From contig NZ_CP025628.1 of NCBI RefSeq assembly GCF_003072465.1, forward strand, positions 455,501-519,500: a DNA stretch of 64,000 nt. The letters run 5' to 3'. Of this stretch, positions 49,325 to 58,991 are shown piece after piece. This DNA is from Candidatus Kinetoplastibacterium sorsogonicusi. Its GTDB lineage: Bacteria > Pseudomonadota > Gammaproteobacteria > Burkholderiales > Burkholderiaceae_B. The notes below the pieces were generated by a model. That model saw only the letters and a program-made list of their open reading frames with translations. It was not told the origin of the DNA and searched no databases. Positions within the stretch are counted from its first letter, which is position 1, and every line of letters begins with the position of its first letter. A program made the translations under genes and the position numbers.

Positions 49325-50581
49325 TTAACGATCTATCTCTCCAAAAACGATATCTTGTGTTCCAATTATTGTTACTGCATCAGATATCATATGACCTCTT
49401 GTCATTTCATCTAAAGCTTGGAGATGAGCAAAGCCAGGTGCCCTTATTTTTATTCTATAAGGTTTATTTGCTCCATCGGAAACTAAATAAATCCCAAATT
49501 CACCTTTAGGGTGCTCAATAGCTGAATATACCTGACCAATAGGTAAACAAAATCCTTGGCTAAATAACTTAAAATGGTGAATTAATTCTTCCATATTAGA
49601 TTTCATATCTATCCTATTAGGTGGAGCTATTTTATGATCATTAATGATCACTGGTCCTTTATTTACTTTTAACCAATTTACACATTGACGTATAATTCGA
49701 TTACTTTCTCTCATTTCAGCAATTCTTACAAGGTATCTATCATAACAATCACCATTTTTGCCTATAGGAATATCAAAATTTAAATCTTTATATACTTCAT
49801 ATGGTTGAGATTTCCTCAAATCCCAACAAATTCCAGATCCACGCAACATAGGTCCCGAAAAACCTAACGCTTTTGCTCTATCAGGATCTACAACACCAAT
49901 ACCTACTAATCTCTGTTTCCAAATAGGGTTATTCGTTAATAATGTCTCATATTCATCAATACATGATGGAAATCTTTCGGTAAAATCATATATAAAATCT
50001 AATAATGATCCTGAACGAGCTTCGTTCATTTTTTTGAATTCTTTACTACCTCTATATTTACTAGAATCTCCATATTTAGGCATTGAATCTGGTAAATCTC
50101 TATATACCCCACCTGGTCTATAATAAGCAGCATGCATTCTAGCTCCAGAAACTGCTTCATAACAATCCATTAAATCTTCTCGTTCTCTAAAAGCATATAA
50201 AAATACAGCCATAGCTCCTACATCAAGGGCATGAGAACCAAGTGACATCAGATGATTTAAAATACGAGTAATTTCATCAAACATTACTCGTATATATTTT
50301 GCTCTTATTGGAATTTCAATATTGAGCATTTTTTCTATAGCCATTACATATGCATGCTCATTACACATCATAGAAACATAATCTAATCTATCCATATAAG
50401 GTAATGCTTGTATATAAGTTTTATGTTCTATTAATTTTTCTGTAGCTCTATGCAATAATCCTATATGAGGATCAGCACGAAGAATAACTTCACCATCTAA
50501 CTCTAAAATTAAACGTAGTACACCATGAGCAGCAGGATGTTGTGGTCCAAAATTTAATGTATAACTTTTAATTTCTGCCAT
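49325..50581 (-). CDS. nuoD: NADH dehydrogenase subunit D
   Basis: A 418-residue subunit that, with NuoB, forms the quinone site. The N-terminus [16 protein letters not shown] contains the histidine loop next to the quinone head. [24 protein letters not shown] and the final FGEIDR are strictly conserved. nuoC and nuoD are separate genes, as is usual in betaproteobacteria, and overlap by 14 bases. Confidence 0.97.
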   Translation of the reverse strand: MAEIKSYTLNFGPQHPAAHGVLRLILELDGEVILRADPHIGLLHRATEKLIEHKTYIQALPYMDRLDYVSMMCNEHAYVMAIEKMLNIEIPIRAKYIRVMFDEITRILNHLMSLGSHALDVGAMAVFLYAFREREDLMDCYEAVSGARMHAAYYRPGGVYRDLPDSMPKYGDSSKYRGSKEFKKMNEARSGSLLDFIYDFTERFPSCIDEYETLLTNNPIWKQRLVGIGVVDPDRAKALGFSGPMLRGSGICWDLRKSQPYEVYKDLNFDIPIGKNGDCYDRYLVRIAEMRESNRIIRQCVNWLKVNKGPVIINDHKIAPPNRIDMKSNMEELIHHFKLFSQGFCLPIGQVYSAIEHPKGEFGIYLVSDGANKPYRIKIRAPGFAHLQALDEMTRGHMISDAVTIIGTQDIVFGEIDR

Positions 50582-51206
50582 GATTATTTGATCTCAATTT
50601 ATTATCATAATGAACAACTCTAGGTGTTATTTCTCTAGGAATAATATTTGTTTTTTGATATTTTACTTTTTTAGCCTTTTTATCGTATGTTATCTCAACA
50701 TTTCCAGATAAAGGAAAATCTTTTCTCATAGGATGCCCAATAAAACCATAATCAGTTAAAATCCTACGTAAATCATTATGATTATTAAAAGTAATACCAA
50801 ATAAATCAAAAGCCTCCCTTTCAAACCATCCAACACTAGGCCAACATGTAGTTAAAGATTCTATACTTGGTAATTCACTATCTTTTATACTGGATTTAAC
50901 TCTCAATCGCCAATTATTAGATATAGATAAAAGATGAATTACTACAGAAAACCTATTATCTATATTAGTAGATAACTCTTTGCTATCTAGTTCTCTTGAT
51001 TCAAGATTCCAAGTAAGATAATCTATCACACATAAATCTACACATACATCAAAATTTAGCTCTATATGATTTTTTAAAAAAAAACAAGTATCTAGCCATT
51101 GATTTTCAGAAACATTTAAAGTAATTTCATTGAATTTACACTCTATAGTAGAATTTTTAGTAAAATTTTTTTCTAAAATAGATTTTAGTTTTAATAAGCT
51201 ATTCAT
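50568..51206 (-). CDS. nuoC: NADH dehydrogenase subunit C
   Basis: A 212-residue peripheral subunit. The diagnostic block is [19 protein letters not shown], followed by [23 protein letters not shown]. The N-terminal third is variable. It overlaps nuoD by 14 bases and begins 46 bases after nuoB. Confidence 0.95.
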   Translation of the reverse strand: MNSLLKLKSILEKNFTKNSTIECKFNEITLNVSENQWLDTCFFLKNHIELNFDVCVDLCVIDYLTWNLESRELDSKELSTNIDNRFSVVIHLLSISNNWRLRVKSSIKDSELPSIESLTTCWPSVGWFEREAFDLFGITFNNHNDLRRILTDYGFIGHPMRKDFPLSGNVEITYDKKAKKVKYQKTNIIPREITPRVVHYDNKLRSNNHGRN

Positions 51207-51252
51207 AATATATGTAGAAATTTACTTCTCGTCTAATTAAAAATATTAATTA

Positions 51253-51732
51253 CTAGCGAGCTATAGTATTAGTTAAACGAATTTTGTTTTGTAACTGTAT
51301 AATACCATACATTAATGCTTCAGCAGTAGGAGGGCAACCAGGTACATAAATATCAACTGGTACAACTTTATCAGACCCTCTTACTACAGAATAAGAATAA
51401 TGATAATATCCTCCTCCATTTGCACAGGAACCCATTGACAATACCCATTTTGGTTCAGGCATCTGATCATATACTTTCCTCAAAGCTGGAGCCATTTTAT
51501 TACATAATGTACCTGCAATGATCATTAAATCAGCTTGACGTGGACTTGGCCTAAACATCACACCAAATTGATCTAAATCATAACGAGCTGCACCAGCATG
51601 CATCATTTCTACAGCACAACAAGCTAAACCAAAAGTGACTGGCCATATAGAACCAGTTTTAGCCCAATTTAACAATTTATCAGCATTAGTAAGCAAAAAA
51701 CCTTTTTCAGAAAAACTACTACTTATAGACAT
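51253..51732 (-). CDS. nuoB: NADH dehydrogenase subunit B (cluster N2)
   Basis: A 159-residue subunit holding the terminal [4Fe-4S] cluster N2. The adjacent cysteines are in [14 protein letters not shown], with the others in [10 protein letters not shown] and [27 protein letters not shown] is also conserved. All ligands are present. It is flanked by nuoA (40 bases) and nuoC (46 bases). Confidence 0.97.
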   Translation of the reverse strand: MSISSSFSEKGFLLTNADKLLNWAKTGSIWPVTFGLACCAVEMMHAGAARYDLDQFGVMFRPSPRQADLMIIAGTLCNKMAPALRKVYDQMPEPKWVLSMGSCANGGGYYHYSYSVVRGSDKVVPVDIYVPGCPPTAEALMYGIIQLQNKIRLTNTIAR

Positions 51733-51772
51733 TTTTAATTAAACCTTAAAAAATTAAGTATTTTATATAAAA

Positions 51773-52132
51773 TTATTCCCAATCAATAGCACCTTTTAAC
51801 CATTCATATATAAAACCAATAGCTAAAATAACAATAAAAATTATGGCACTCCAAAAACTAACATCACCTAAAACTGAGCTAGAAGCAGCCCATGGGAATA
51901 AAAATGCTATTTCTAAATCAAATAATACAAATAGTATTGCTACTAAATAATAACGAACATCAAATTGCATTTGAGCTTCACTAAAAGTATCAAAGCCACA
52001 TTCATATGCAGATAACTTATCTTTATTAGGATTTTTTTTACCTAAAATAAAACCTATAGATAATAATATAAAACCTAATAAAAATGCTATTATTATAAAT
52101 AACAATATGTACAAATATTCTTGTAAATTCAT
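51773..52132 (-). CDS. nuoA: NADH dehydrogenase subunit A
   Basis: A 119-residue membrane subunit with three helices. The signature YECGFDTFSEAQMQFDVRYYLVAILFVLFDLEIAFLFPWA contains the ND3 loop and the membrane glutamate/aspartate residues. It is the first gene of the 14-gene operon. The 66-base gap to the upstream porin has no clear terminator, so nuo may be transcribed partly from the porin promoter. Confidence 0.97.
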   Translation of the reverse strand: MNLQEYLYILLFIIIAFLLGFILLSIGFILGKKNPNKDKLSAYECGFDTFSEAQMQFDVRYYLVAILFVLFDLEIAFLFPWAASSSVLGDVSFWSAIIFIVILAIGFIYEWLKGAIDWE

Positions 52133-52198
52133 ATACTATTTACCATTTTAAATTTTTATCCATTATTTTTTTGAATATACAATAGATATTAATATAAT

Positions 52199-53341
52199 TT
52201 AAAAACGATGACGTAATCCTACTGCAAATGACTTACTTTTTGCTCCTTTTACAAATAGATGCTCAGTAGAATAAGAACCATATGCATATAAATTTGTTCT
52301 TTTATTAATATCATAAGTATATCCAATACTATATACATTTTGATCATCATTGCCATATGTAAGTAATAGACTGGTTGGTAAATGCTTATCTCGTATTACA
52401 ACTTTTTGCCATGATCCGAATATATTAGTAGACTTATTAATAGATTTTTTCATACCAAGCATATATGAATCTGCATGAAATCCTTTTCTAAAGCAAAAAC
52501 GATCTAATATCATTGCTGTAACATCTTTATAACCAGGAGCATTGAACATACCTAACCAACCATTACTCATCTTGCTATATGCAGAAGAAATTTTAATAGA
52601 TCCTAAATCATAACTACCACCTAGCATATATGAAGATAAATCTTTTTCTGCATCATCGCCTCGTATATTGGATCCAATAATACGATCATAAGATGCAGCT
52701 AAAGTCAAAGGTCCACCTTTACTATAGCGCATACCAACTGTAATAGCACGATCATTATCAGATGTATACCAATCAGACAATGATGGTAAATCTTGAGTAT
52801 CAGAGCAAAATGAGTAACCTAAACCCATTTGTATACCATTAATAATAGGAGTTTGATATAATGCCATATTATCATGACGCATATTCACTGATCCCATAGT
52901 CATACCTATAGAAGCTTGAGAAAATCCATACCCAAAAGGATCAATAGTAGAAAAATATTTAGATGAAATATTAGATTGACGGCCTAGCTCAATTTTACCA
53001 AAAAATTTATTCGAAATACCTACTGTAATTTGACGTCCAAACAAACGGTAATCTTTTGGGGCACCATCAGTAGAATTAACTCCACCTTCTATGGTAAAAA
53101 TAGCACTCCAGTCATCACAAATATCTTCAACACCACGAAATCCCCAATGTGATCCACTTTGCACACCAGCAAGTGGACCAACACGACTTAAACTATGATG
53201 TTTAAGTTCAACATCTTCGACTTTAATTCTATTGTAACCAATACCAGTATCTAATAACCCATACAGGGTAACAGAAGTTTCTGCTACAGCGATACTAGTT
53301 AAACCAGTAAATAAAGCTGCAGCTAGCAGAGTTTTTTTCAT
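52199..53341 (-). CDS. Outer membrane porin (Gram-negative general porin family)
   Basis: A 380-residue trimeric beta-barrel porin. A classical signal peptide (MKKTLLAAALFTGLTSIAVA) precedes ETSVTLYGLLDTGIGY, the betaproteobacterial porin start. The FRGVEDICDDWSAIFTIEGG strand follows and the final strand AVGLRHRF ends in the phenylalanine needed for assembly. Codon use looks less AT-driven than in neighbours, as expected for a highly expressed gene. A porin between tRNA-Leu and nuoA is also the Bordetella arrangement, so this is not an insertion. It is probably the main route for small solutes between symbiont and host. Confidence 0.95.
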   Translation of the reverse strand: MKKTLLAAALFTGLTSIAVAETSVTLYGLLDTGIGYNRIKVEDVELKHHSLSRVGPLAGVQSGSHWGFRGVEDICDDWSAIFTIEGGVNSTDGAPKDYRLFGRQITVGISNKFFGKIELGRQSNISSKYFSTIDPFGYGFSQASIGMTMGSVNMRHDNMALYQTPIINGIQMGLGYSFCSDTQDLPSLSDWYTSDNDRAITVGMRYSKGGPLTLAASYDRIIGSNIRGDDAEKDLSSYMLGGSYDLGSIKISSAYSKMSNGWLGMFNAPGYKDVTAMILDRFCFRKGFHADSYMLGMKKSINKSTNIFGSWQKVVIRDKHLPTSLLLTYGNDDQNVYSIGYTYDINKRTNLYAYGSYSTEHLFVKGAKSKSFAVGLRHRF

Positions 53342-53702
53342 CTAAGAAATCTCCGTTAATTTCAATAATAAGAGAAGCAATTTAGCAATAATGGAAACTA
53401 ACAAAAATAAGTCACCCAAACAATTTTTTTTTAAAAATTGTGAATATTGCATCAAAATTTAGCCATAATAGCTACGTTAAAAAATAAAATACTAATTTTT
53501 TTGCAAAAAACAACAATATCTTTTATAAATTAAAATAATTAATAATATAAAAATCTATATATCATATTTATTATAAATCTAAATTAATTAAAAGATGTTA
53601 TCGTTCTAAAATCCTTTTATATAAAACAACACATTTAAATTTATCAGTATACATAAATTAATTTATTTATATTAATTAACTTAAAATTTAATCATATAAA
53701 TA
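53342..53702 (-). promoter_or_regulatory. Porin upstream region
   Basis: No gene is seen in these 361 bases between tRNA-Leu and the porin. An ACGGAGAT ribosome-binding site precedes the porin ATG by 6-9 bases. The first 150 bases upstream are noticeably richer in G/C than the rest and should contain the porin promoter and leader, but I cannot pick a convincing -35/-10 pair. The distal half is plain A/T-rich sequence. Confidence 0.4.
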
Positions 53703-53787
53703 TGGTGCCGATGGCGAGACTCGAACTCGCACAACTTTTGTTACTACCCCCTCAAGATAGCGTGTCTACCAATTCCACCACATCGGC
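53703..53787 (-). tRNA. leuU: tRNA-Leu (GAG)
   Basis: An 85-base cloverleaf read on the minus strand. The acceptor stem GCCGATG/CATCGGC, anticodon stem CTATC/GGTAG with loop TTGAGGG (anticodon GAG), a long variable arm as expected for leucine, T-loop GTTCGAG, and an encoded CCA are all present. It lies between secG and the porin, as in relatives, and is probably processed from a secG-tRNA transcript. Confidence 0.95.
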
Positions 53788-53878
53788 AATAGAAAATAAA
53801 TTAATAAAAAATAATTGTAATAATTCTACCATAAAATTTATTTTATAAAATAATCTTAGTTAATATAATATTAAATTA

Positions 53879-54187
53879 TTAATCAGTAGAACTATCTATA
53901 GAAGGTATCAAAGTTGCATTAACCTCGTTTTGTTGCATAATACTAATATTAGTATTATTTTTTTGATACATAAAATAACATAATGCTATTGTTGTTGAAA
54001 AAAAAATAACTGTTAACCATTTAGTTGTATTAAAGAGAAATGTTGATGCTCCAGCAGCTCCAAATATACTATTTGAAGATGGATATGAACCAAGATCAAT
54101 ACCCTTACCATTTTGCATTAATACAATAATAATAATTAATATAGAAGATAATATTTGTATAATTATTAAAAAATTTATAAAAGACAT
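53879..54187 (-). CDS. secG: Protein translocase subunit SecG
   Basis: A 102-residue membrane protein with two transmembrane helices (about 4-23 and 52-72). The conserved IVLMQNGKGIDLG...SIFGAAGASTFLFNTTKWLT stretch lies between them. SecG assists SecYE-SecA protein export. It follows tpiA by 18 bases, an almost universal pairing, and precedes tRNA-Leu(GAG). The C-terminal tail is short and polar. Confidence 0.94.
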   Translation of the reverse strand: MSFINFLIIIQILSSILIIIIVLMQNGKGIDLGSYPSSNSIFGAAGASTFLFNTTKWLTVIFFSTTIALCYFMYQKNNTNISIMQQNEVNATLIPSIDSSTD

Positions 54188-54205
54188 TGAAATACCTTAA
54201 AAATT

Positions 54206-54955
54206 TTAAGAAATTATTGAAATTTTTAAAAATTCATCAATTAATAATGAGGCACCTCCAATTAATACCCCATCTACTCCTGAAATATTTAGTAAATATG
54301 AAGAATTTTTAGAATTTACACTGCCACCATATAAAATACATGTAGATGTAACACCTAAATTATACAACCTTTTTTTTACATGATTATGAACTTCATAAAT
54401 CTGTTCTTGTGTTGCAGAATACCCAGATCCTATTGCCCATAAAGGTTCATAAGCAAAAATTACTCTTGATAATAAATCTTTATTTAATTTAAAAACTTTT
54501 TTTAATTGTTTATCAATATATGCTAAAGTATTTCCATTATTACGAATATTTAACGTTTCTCCAAAGCAAACAATAGGAATCAATGAATTATTTAAAGAAA
54601 TAACAATTTTCTTAAAAATAATAGATTCATTTTCATGTTGAAATAATCTTCTTTCAGAATGACCTATAATTACTAATTTACAATTAAAATCTTTTATCAT
54701 AAAAGCAGATACTTGACCAGTATATGCTCCTTTATCATAAGAACTAATATCTTGAGCTCCCCATAGTATTTTACTACCATTAAGCAATTCATTTGCTTGA
54801 AATAGATAAGGAAATGGAACACAAATACCCATTTGATGATATTTATTTGAATTTATATTTTTTAATTTTGAGAGAAAAATGAAATTTTCTTTTAAAGAAC
54901 CATTCATTTTCCAATTGCCTATAATAAACTTACTATTGATATGTGATTTATTCAT
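54206..54955 (-). CDS. tpiA: Triosephosphate isomerase
   Basis: A 249-residue glycolytic TIM-barrel enzyme. Catalytic residues are intact: N14 and K16 in FIIGNWKMNG, the electrophilic histidine in VIIGHSERR, and the base glutamate in FAYEPLWAIGSG. The phosphate loop GGSVNSKN and GVDGVLIGGASL are present. Its presence implies that triose interconversion is still needed, either for glycolysis or for supplying glyceraldehyde 3-phosphate to the MEP pathway. Confidence 0.96.
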   Translation of the reverse strand: MNKSHINSKFIIGNWKMNGSLKENFIFLSKLKNINSNKYHQMGICVPFPYLFQANELLNGSKILWGAQDISSYDKGAYTGQVSAFMIKDFNCKLVIIGHSERRLFQHENESIIFKKIVISLNNSLIPIVCFGETLNIRNNGNTLAYIDKQLKKVFKLNKDLLSRVIFAYEPLWAIGSGYSATQEQIYEVHNHVKKRLYNLGVTSTCILYGGSVNSKNSSYLLNISGVDGVLIGGASLLIDEFLKISIIS

Positions 54956-54979
54956 ATATTATGTAAATAGAAATAAACA

Positions 54980-55960
54980 TTACATTGATAAAATAATTTT
55001 ACCAATATGTTGACTAGACTCCATAAGTGCATGAGCTTCATTAACTTTTTCAAAAGGAAAACAAGCATAGGTTATTGGTTTTAAAAATCCTTTATCAAAT
55101 GAAGGCCATATATGATTATATATATCATTAGCTAATATGGATTTTATTTTTTTAGGTTGTGATCTTAATGTATTACCAAAAATAGTCAATCTACGTTTTA
55201 ATAACAAGCTTACATCAATATTAGTATATCTATTACCACTAAGCATGGATATAATAGACATACATCCATCATAAGATAATATATTGATATTTTTAGAAAT
55301 ATAATGTCCAGACACTATATCTAGTATACAATTAACACCAACTTTATTTGTTATTTTATTTATTTTATCTTCAAAATCATCAATATTGTAATTTATTACA
55401 ATATCTGCTCCTAAATTTTTAGCAAAATTTGCTTTTGTATTACTTCCAACAGTAGAAAACACATAACATCCAAACAATTTTGCTAGTTGAATAGCAAAAG
55501 TCCCTATACCACTTGTGCCACCATGTATTAAAATAGATTGTCCAGATTTGATAGAACATTTTTTCACCAAATTATGCCATACAGTAAAGCAAATTTCTGG
55601 TAAACCAGCAGCATCAAGTAATGTAATATTTTTAGGTAATGGCAAACATTGATTTAATGAAGCGATACAATATTCTGCATATCCACCACCCTCTAATAAA
55701 GCGCATACTTTATCTCCTATAGAAAAACTGCTATTTTCTAAATCACCATCTATTATTGTACCACTTACTTCAAGACCAGGTATATTTGTAATACCTATAT
55801 CAGGTTTATAATAACCTTTTTTTTGCAATATATCTGCTCGATTAATACCTGCATAAGCAACTTTGATTAAAACTTCTTGTTTAGAAAATGATGGAATGTG
55901 CTTTTTAGTAATATTTAAAACATTTTGTTGACCATTTGCAATAATTTCAATAGCAAACAT
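54980..55960 (-). CDS. NAD(P)H quinone oxidoreductase, PIG3/Qor-like zinc-free MDR family
   Basis: A 326-residue medium-chain dehydrogenase/reductase. VLIKVAYAGINRADILQKKGYY, IPGLEVSGTI and the nucleotide-binding ILIHGGTSGIGTFAIQLAK motif match the PIG3-type quinone reductases. Catalytic zinc ligands of alcohol dehydrogenases are not present. The precise substrate is unknown. It stands upstream of tpiA (24 bases), which it precedes in Bordetella relatives too, and probably shares its transcript. Confidence 0.9.
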   Translation of the reverse strand: MFAIEIIANGQQNVLNITKKHIPSFSKQEVLIKVAYAGINRADILQKKGYYKPDIGITNIPGLEVSGTIIDGDLENSSFSIGDKVCALLEGGGYAEYCIASLNQCLPLPKNITLLDAAGLPEICFTVWHNLVKKCSIKSGQSILIHGGTSGIGTFAIQLAKLFGCYVFSTVGSNTKANFAKNLGADIVINYNIDDFEDKINKITNKVGVNCILDIVSGHYISKNINILSYDGCMSIISMLSGNRYTNIDVSLLLKRRLTIFGNTLRSQPKKIKSILANDIYNHIWPSFDKGFLKPITYACFPFEKVNEAHALMESSQHIGKIILSM

Positions 55961-56062
55961 ATTAACTCCATTAAATAGTTTATTAATTATAAATATAAAA
56001 TAATTTAATAGTTATATGCTACAAAAATGCTTTATATATTAAATAAACATATATGAAATATG

Positions 56063-56150
56063 TGGCGGAAGCTCAGGGATTCGAACCCTGGAGTCTTTTC
56101 AGACTGCTGGTTTTCAAGACCAGTGCATTAGACCACTCTGCCAAACTTCC
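56063..56150 (-). tRNA. tRNA-Ser (UGA)
   Basis: An 88-base cloverleaf on the minus strand. The acceptor stem GGAAGTT/AGCTTCC (with a G-U pair), anticodon stem CTGGT/ACCAG with loop CTTGAAA (anticodon UGA), long variable arm, T-loop GGTTCGAATCC and encoded CCA are present. Wobble U34 should read most UCN codons. Confidence 0.95.
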
Positions 56151-56217
56151 CAATATGTTATATTATATATCAATATAATAAAATAATAAAAATTTTTTAT
56201 ATATATGAAAATATAAT

Positions 56218-56246
56218 TTGATTATATTTTGCCTCTACTTTATAAT
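56218..56246 (+). promoter_or_regulatory. Sigma-70-type promoter for tRNA-Leu(UAA)
   Basis: TTGATT (56218-56223), a 17-base spacer and a perfect TATAAT (56241-56246) lie 35 bases before the tRNA. It is one of the few clear promoters in this AT-rich window because box spacing and position both fit. Confidence 0.62.
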
Positions 56247-56281
56247 AGACATAATTAAAATTAATATTTTATTTTTTTAAA

Positions 56282-56366
56282 GCACCCGTGGCGGAATTGG
56301 TAGACGCAAGGGACTTAAAATCCCTCGCTTTCGGGCGTGCCGGTTCGACTCCGGCTGGGTGCACCA
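56282..56366 (+). tRNA. tRNA-Leu (UAA)
   Basis: An 85-base cloverleaf. The acceptor stem GCACCCG/TGGGTGC, anticodon stem AGGGA/TCCCT with loop CTTAAAA (anticodon UAA), G/C-rich variable arm, T-loop GGTTCGACTCC and encoded CCA are present. It reads UUA, the dominant leucine codon here. It ends 19 bases before convergent pnp. Confidence 0.96.
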
Positions 56367-56385
56367 TGAATGGTTAAATTAATTT

Positions 56386-58506
56386 TTATTTGATATCATT
56401 ATCTTTTTTAATATCTAATGATTTTGAAGATAATCTTATTCTGCCTTTATCATCAATATCTATTACTTTAACTTGAATTTTTTGATTTATTATTAAAATA
56501 TCATTTATATTATTTATTCTATTATTAGATATTTCTGAAATATGTAATAGACCATCTTTTCCTGGCATTATTTGTACTATAGCACCAAAATCTAATAAAC
56601 GAATTATATTTCCATTATAAATTTTACCAATTTCGATATCAGTCGTAATATCTAAAATCCTTTTTTTAGCATCTTCTAATTTAGATTCATCATTACTAGA
56701 AATTAGTATTGTACCATTATCAGAAATATCTATTTGTGCTCCAGTAGATTCTGTTAATAGACGTATTGTAGCACCTCCCTTTCCAATAATATCTCTAATT
56801 TTTTCTGGATTTACATTAATTTTTACTATTTTTGGAGCAAAATTTGATAATTTAGACCTAGAAAATTGAATGTAATTATTCATTACATTTAAAATATGTA
56901 ATCTACCTTCTTTAGCTTGATCTAATGCTACTTTCATAATATCTTTATTAATCCCTTGGATTTTAATGTCCATTTGTAATGCAGTAATACCTACATTAGT
57001 ACCAGCAACTTTAAAATCCATATCTCCAAGATGATCTTCATCTCCTATAATATCTGTTAATACTGCAAATTTATCTTTTTCCAAAATTAAACCCATAGCA
57101 ACACCAGCTACATGATTTTTCATAGGAACACCTGCATCCATTAAAGATAATGAAGCACCACAAACTGAAGCCATAGATGATGAACCATTTGATTCAGTAA
57201 TTTCTGACACTACTCTAATTGCATATTGAAAATTATCAGGATCTGGTAATAAAGATTCTAAAGCTTTTTTTGCTAAATAACCATGGCCAATTTCTCGCCT
57301 TTTTGGAACTCCTATACGACCAATCTCTCCTGTAGCAAATGGTGGCATATTATAATGAAAGATAAACTTATCTCGAGATTCACCCATTATATTTTCTATA
57401 ATTTGCTCATCATGCTTAGTACCTAAGGTAGTAATTACTAAAGCCTGCGTTTCACCTCTAGTAAATAATGCACTTCCATGTGTTCTAGGTAATAATCCTA
57501 ATTGAATATCTAAAGGCCTTACAGTTCTTGTATCTCGCCCATCAATTCTTGCTTCTCCATTTAATATTTTGCTTCTTACCAATGAATATTCAATATCAAA
57601 TATTATATTTTCTATACAAGTATTATTAGGAAGTATATTTAAATTATTCTCATACTGTTTTTGTAAAGAATCTTTTACATAATTTTTTATTTCATTAATT
57701 TTTTTTACTCTGGATTGCTTATCTTTTATTTCATAAGCTAATGACATTTTATTACCAATAATATTTTTTATATTATTAACAAGTTCATCTGAATATATAT
57801 TTGGTTCCCAATTCCAAACAGGTTGACCTGCTAACGATACTAGGTCATGAATAGCTTCTATAATTACTTGCATATTCTGATGACCAAACATTATTGCATC
57901 TAGCATAATATTTTCATTTAATTCGCAAGCTTTCGATTCTACCATTAAAACACCATCTTCTGTTCCAGATACTATTAAATCTAATGATGATGATTGAAGT
58001 TGATTTTCTGTAGGATTTAAAACAAAATTATTATTAATATATCCAACCCTAGCTATTCCTAATGGACCTTCAAATGGTATACCAGATATAGATAATGCAG
58101 CAGAGGTTGCAATTAATGCATTAATATCAGGATTAATATCAGGGTTTACAGATAAAGTATGTAATGTTATTTGAACTTCATTATAAAATCCTTTAGGAAA
58201 TAACGGACGAATTGATCTATCTATAAGTCTAGAAATTAAAATTTCTCTTTCAGAAGGTTTTCCTTCTCTTTTAAAAAAACCTCCTGGAATACGTCCAGCA
58301 GCATATGTTTTTTCTATATAATCAACTGTTAATGGAAAAAAATCTTTATTTTCTTTAATCTCTTTATCAATGACTACAGTAGCTAAAACAACTGTACCAT
58401 CTATAGAAGCTAATACAGAACCTGATGCTTGGCGTGCTATAACACCAGTTTCTAAAACAACTTCATGCTTTCCATACTGAAAATTCTTAGTAATTTTATT
58501 AAACAT
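56386..58506 (-). CDS. pnp: Polyribonucleotide nucleotidyltransferase (PNPase)
   Basis: A 706-residue 3'-5' phosphorolytic exoribonuclease. Two RNase-PH-like cores are present (the first with [16 protein letters not shown], the second with TRGETQALV and [15 protein letters not shown]), then KH ([15 protein letters not shown]) and S1 ([19 protein letters not shown]) RNA-binding domains. The start is set at [12 protein letters not shown] (ATG 58506), preceded by GAAGGG; the ORF extends 13 codons further only through an unlikely start. It follows rpsO behind a strong hairpin, the classic arrangement for RNase III and PNPase autocontrol. Confidence 0.97.
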   Translation of the reverse strand: MFNKITKNFQYGKHEVVLETGVIARQASGSVLASIDGTVVLATVVIDKEIKENKDFFPLTVDYIEKTYAAGRIPGGFFKREGKPSEREILISRLIDRSIRPLFPKGFYNEVQITLHTLSVNPDINPDINALIATSAALSISGIPFEGPLGIARVGYINNNFVLNPTENQLQSSSLDLIVSGTEDGVLMVESKACELNENIMLDAIMFGHQNMQVIIEAIHDLVSLAGQPVWNWEPNIYSDELVNNIKNIIGNKMSLAYEIKDKQSRVKKINEIKNYVKDSLQKQYENNLNILPNNTCIENIIFDIEYSLVRSKILNGEARIDGRDTRTVRPLDIQLGLLPRTHGSALFTRGETQALVITTLGTKHDEQIIENIMGESRDKFIFHYNMPPFATGEIGRIGVPKRREIGHGYLAKKALESLLPDPDNFQYAIRVVSEITESNGSSSMASVCGASLSLMDAGVPMKNHVAGVAMGLILEKDKFAVLTDIIGDEDHLGDMDFKVAGTNVGITALQMDIKIQGINKDIMKVALDQAKEGRLHILNVMNNYIQFSRSKLSNFAPKIVKINVNPEKIRDIIGKGGATIRLLTESTGAQIDISDNGTILISSNDESKLEDAKKRILDITTDIEIGKIYNGNIIRLLDFGAIVQIMPGKDGLLHISEISNNRINNINDILIINQKIQVKVIDIDDKGRIRLSSKSLDIKKDNDIK

Positions 58507-58530
58507 GAAAATACCCTTCAAAATAAAAAA

Positions 58531-58572
58531 ACCGCAGTTAGACAAAATATCAAAATATGCCTACACCGCGGT
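58531..58572 (-). terminator. rpsO-pnp intergenic hairpin (terminator / RNase III site candidate)
   Basis: On the minus strand ACCGCGGTGTAGGC (58559-58572) pairs with GTCTAACTGCGGT (58531-58543). There are about 13 pairs, with one bulged G and G-U pairs. An A/T loop separates the arms and a run of T follows the second arm. It is among the most G/C-rich stems in the window. It lies 21 bases after the rpsO stop and 25 before pnp. In E. coli a terminator and an RNase III-cut hairpin occupy this place. Confidence 0.72.
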
Positions 58573-58592
58573 AAAATAAACTTTTTTATAGA

Positions 58593-58853
58593 TCACTTAC
58601 GTAAACCAAGTTTTTCTATTAAAGATTTATATGTGGTGGAATTTTTAAATTTGATATAATTTAATAATTTACGACGACGACTCACCATTTTTAATAAACC
58701 TCTACGTGAATGATGATCTTTTTTATGTAATTTAAAATGTTCTGTTAATTCATTTATACGATTTGTAAGTAATGCAATTTGTACTTCAGAAGAACCAGTA
58801 TCAGATTCTTTTCTTTGAAATTTAGATATGATATCTAATTTGTTAGTTAACAT
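58593..58853 (-). CDS. rpsO: 30S ribosomal protein S15
   Basis: An 86-residue protein with the invariant S15 helices: [49 protein letters not shown]. It is three residues shorter than E. coli S15 through a trimmed end. A GAGG sequence about 11 bases before the ATG is the ribosome-binding site. S15 binds 16S rRNA early in 30S assembly and represses its own mRNA in E. coli; a hairpin stands just upstream here. Confidence 0.96.
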   Translation of the reverse strand: MLTNKLDIISKFQRKESDTGSSEVQIALLTNRINELTEHFKLHKKDHHSRRGLLKMVSRRRKLLNYIKFKNSTTYKSLIEKLGLRK

Positions 58854-58876
58854 ATATTATTGACCTCAAAAACTTG

Positions 58877-58901
58877 CGTTAGCTAAGAGGAATAGCTAAC
58901 G
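58877..58901 (-). promoter_or_regulatory. Leader hairpin before rpsO or pssA terminator
   Basis: CGTTAGCTA (58877-58885) pairs exactly with TAGCTAACG (58893-58901) and is followed on the minus strand by CAAGTTTTT and then the rpsO ribosome-binding site. The T-run suggests termination of the pssA transcript. Its position directly before the S15 start also fits an autoregulatory structure. Confidence 0.5.
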
Positions 58902-58991
58902 TGATTAAAAAATATTCTCAATTATATAATAAGCATAAATGTTTTAATGTATACTATATGAAATATAATGAAAACTTAATAAAAAATACAT

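Noticed and set aside
52199-53341. Porin as an inserted or transferred gene splitting the secG-nuo region
   Set aside because: A porin between tRNA-Leu and nuoA is also the arrangement I know from Bordetella, and no repeats or mobile-element traces flank it.
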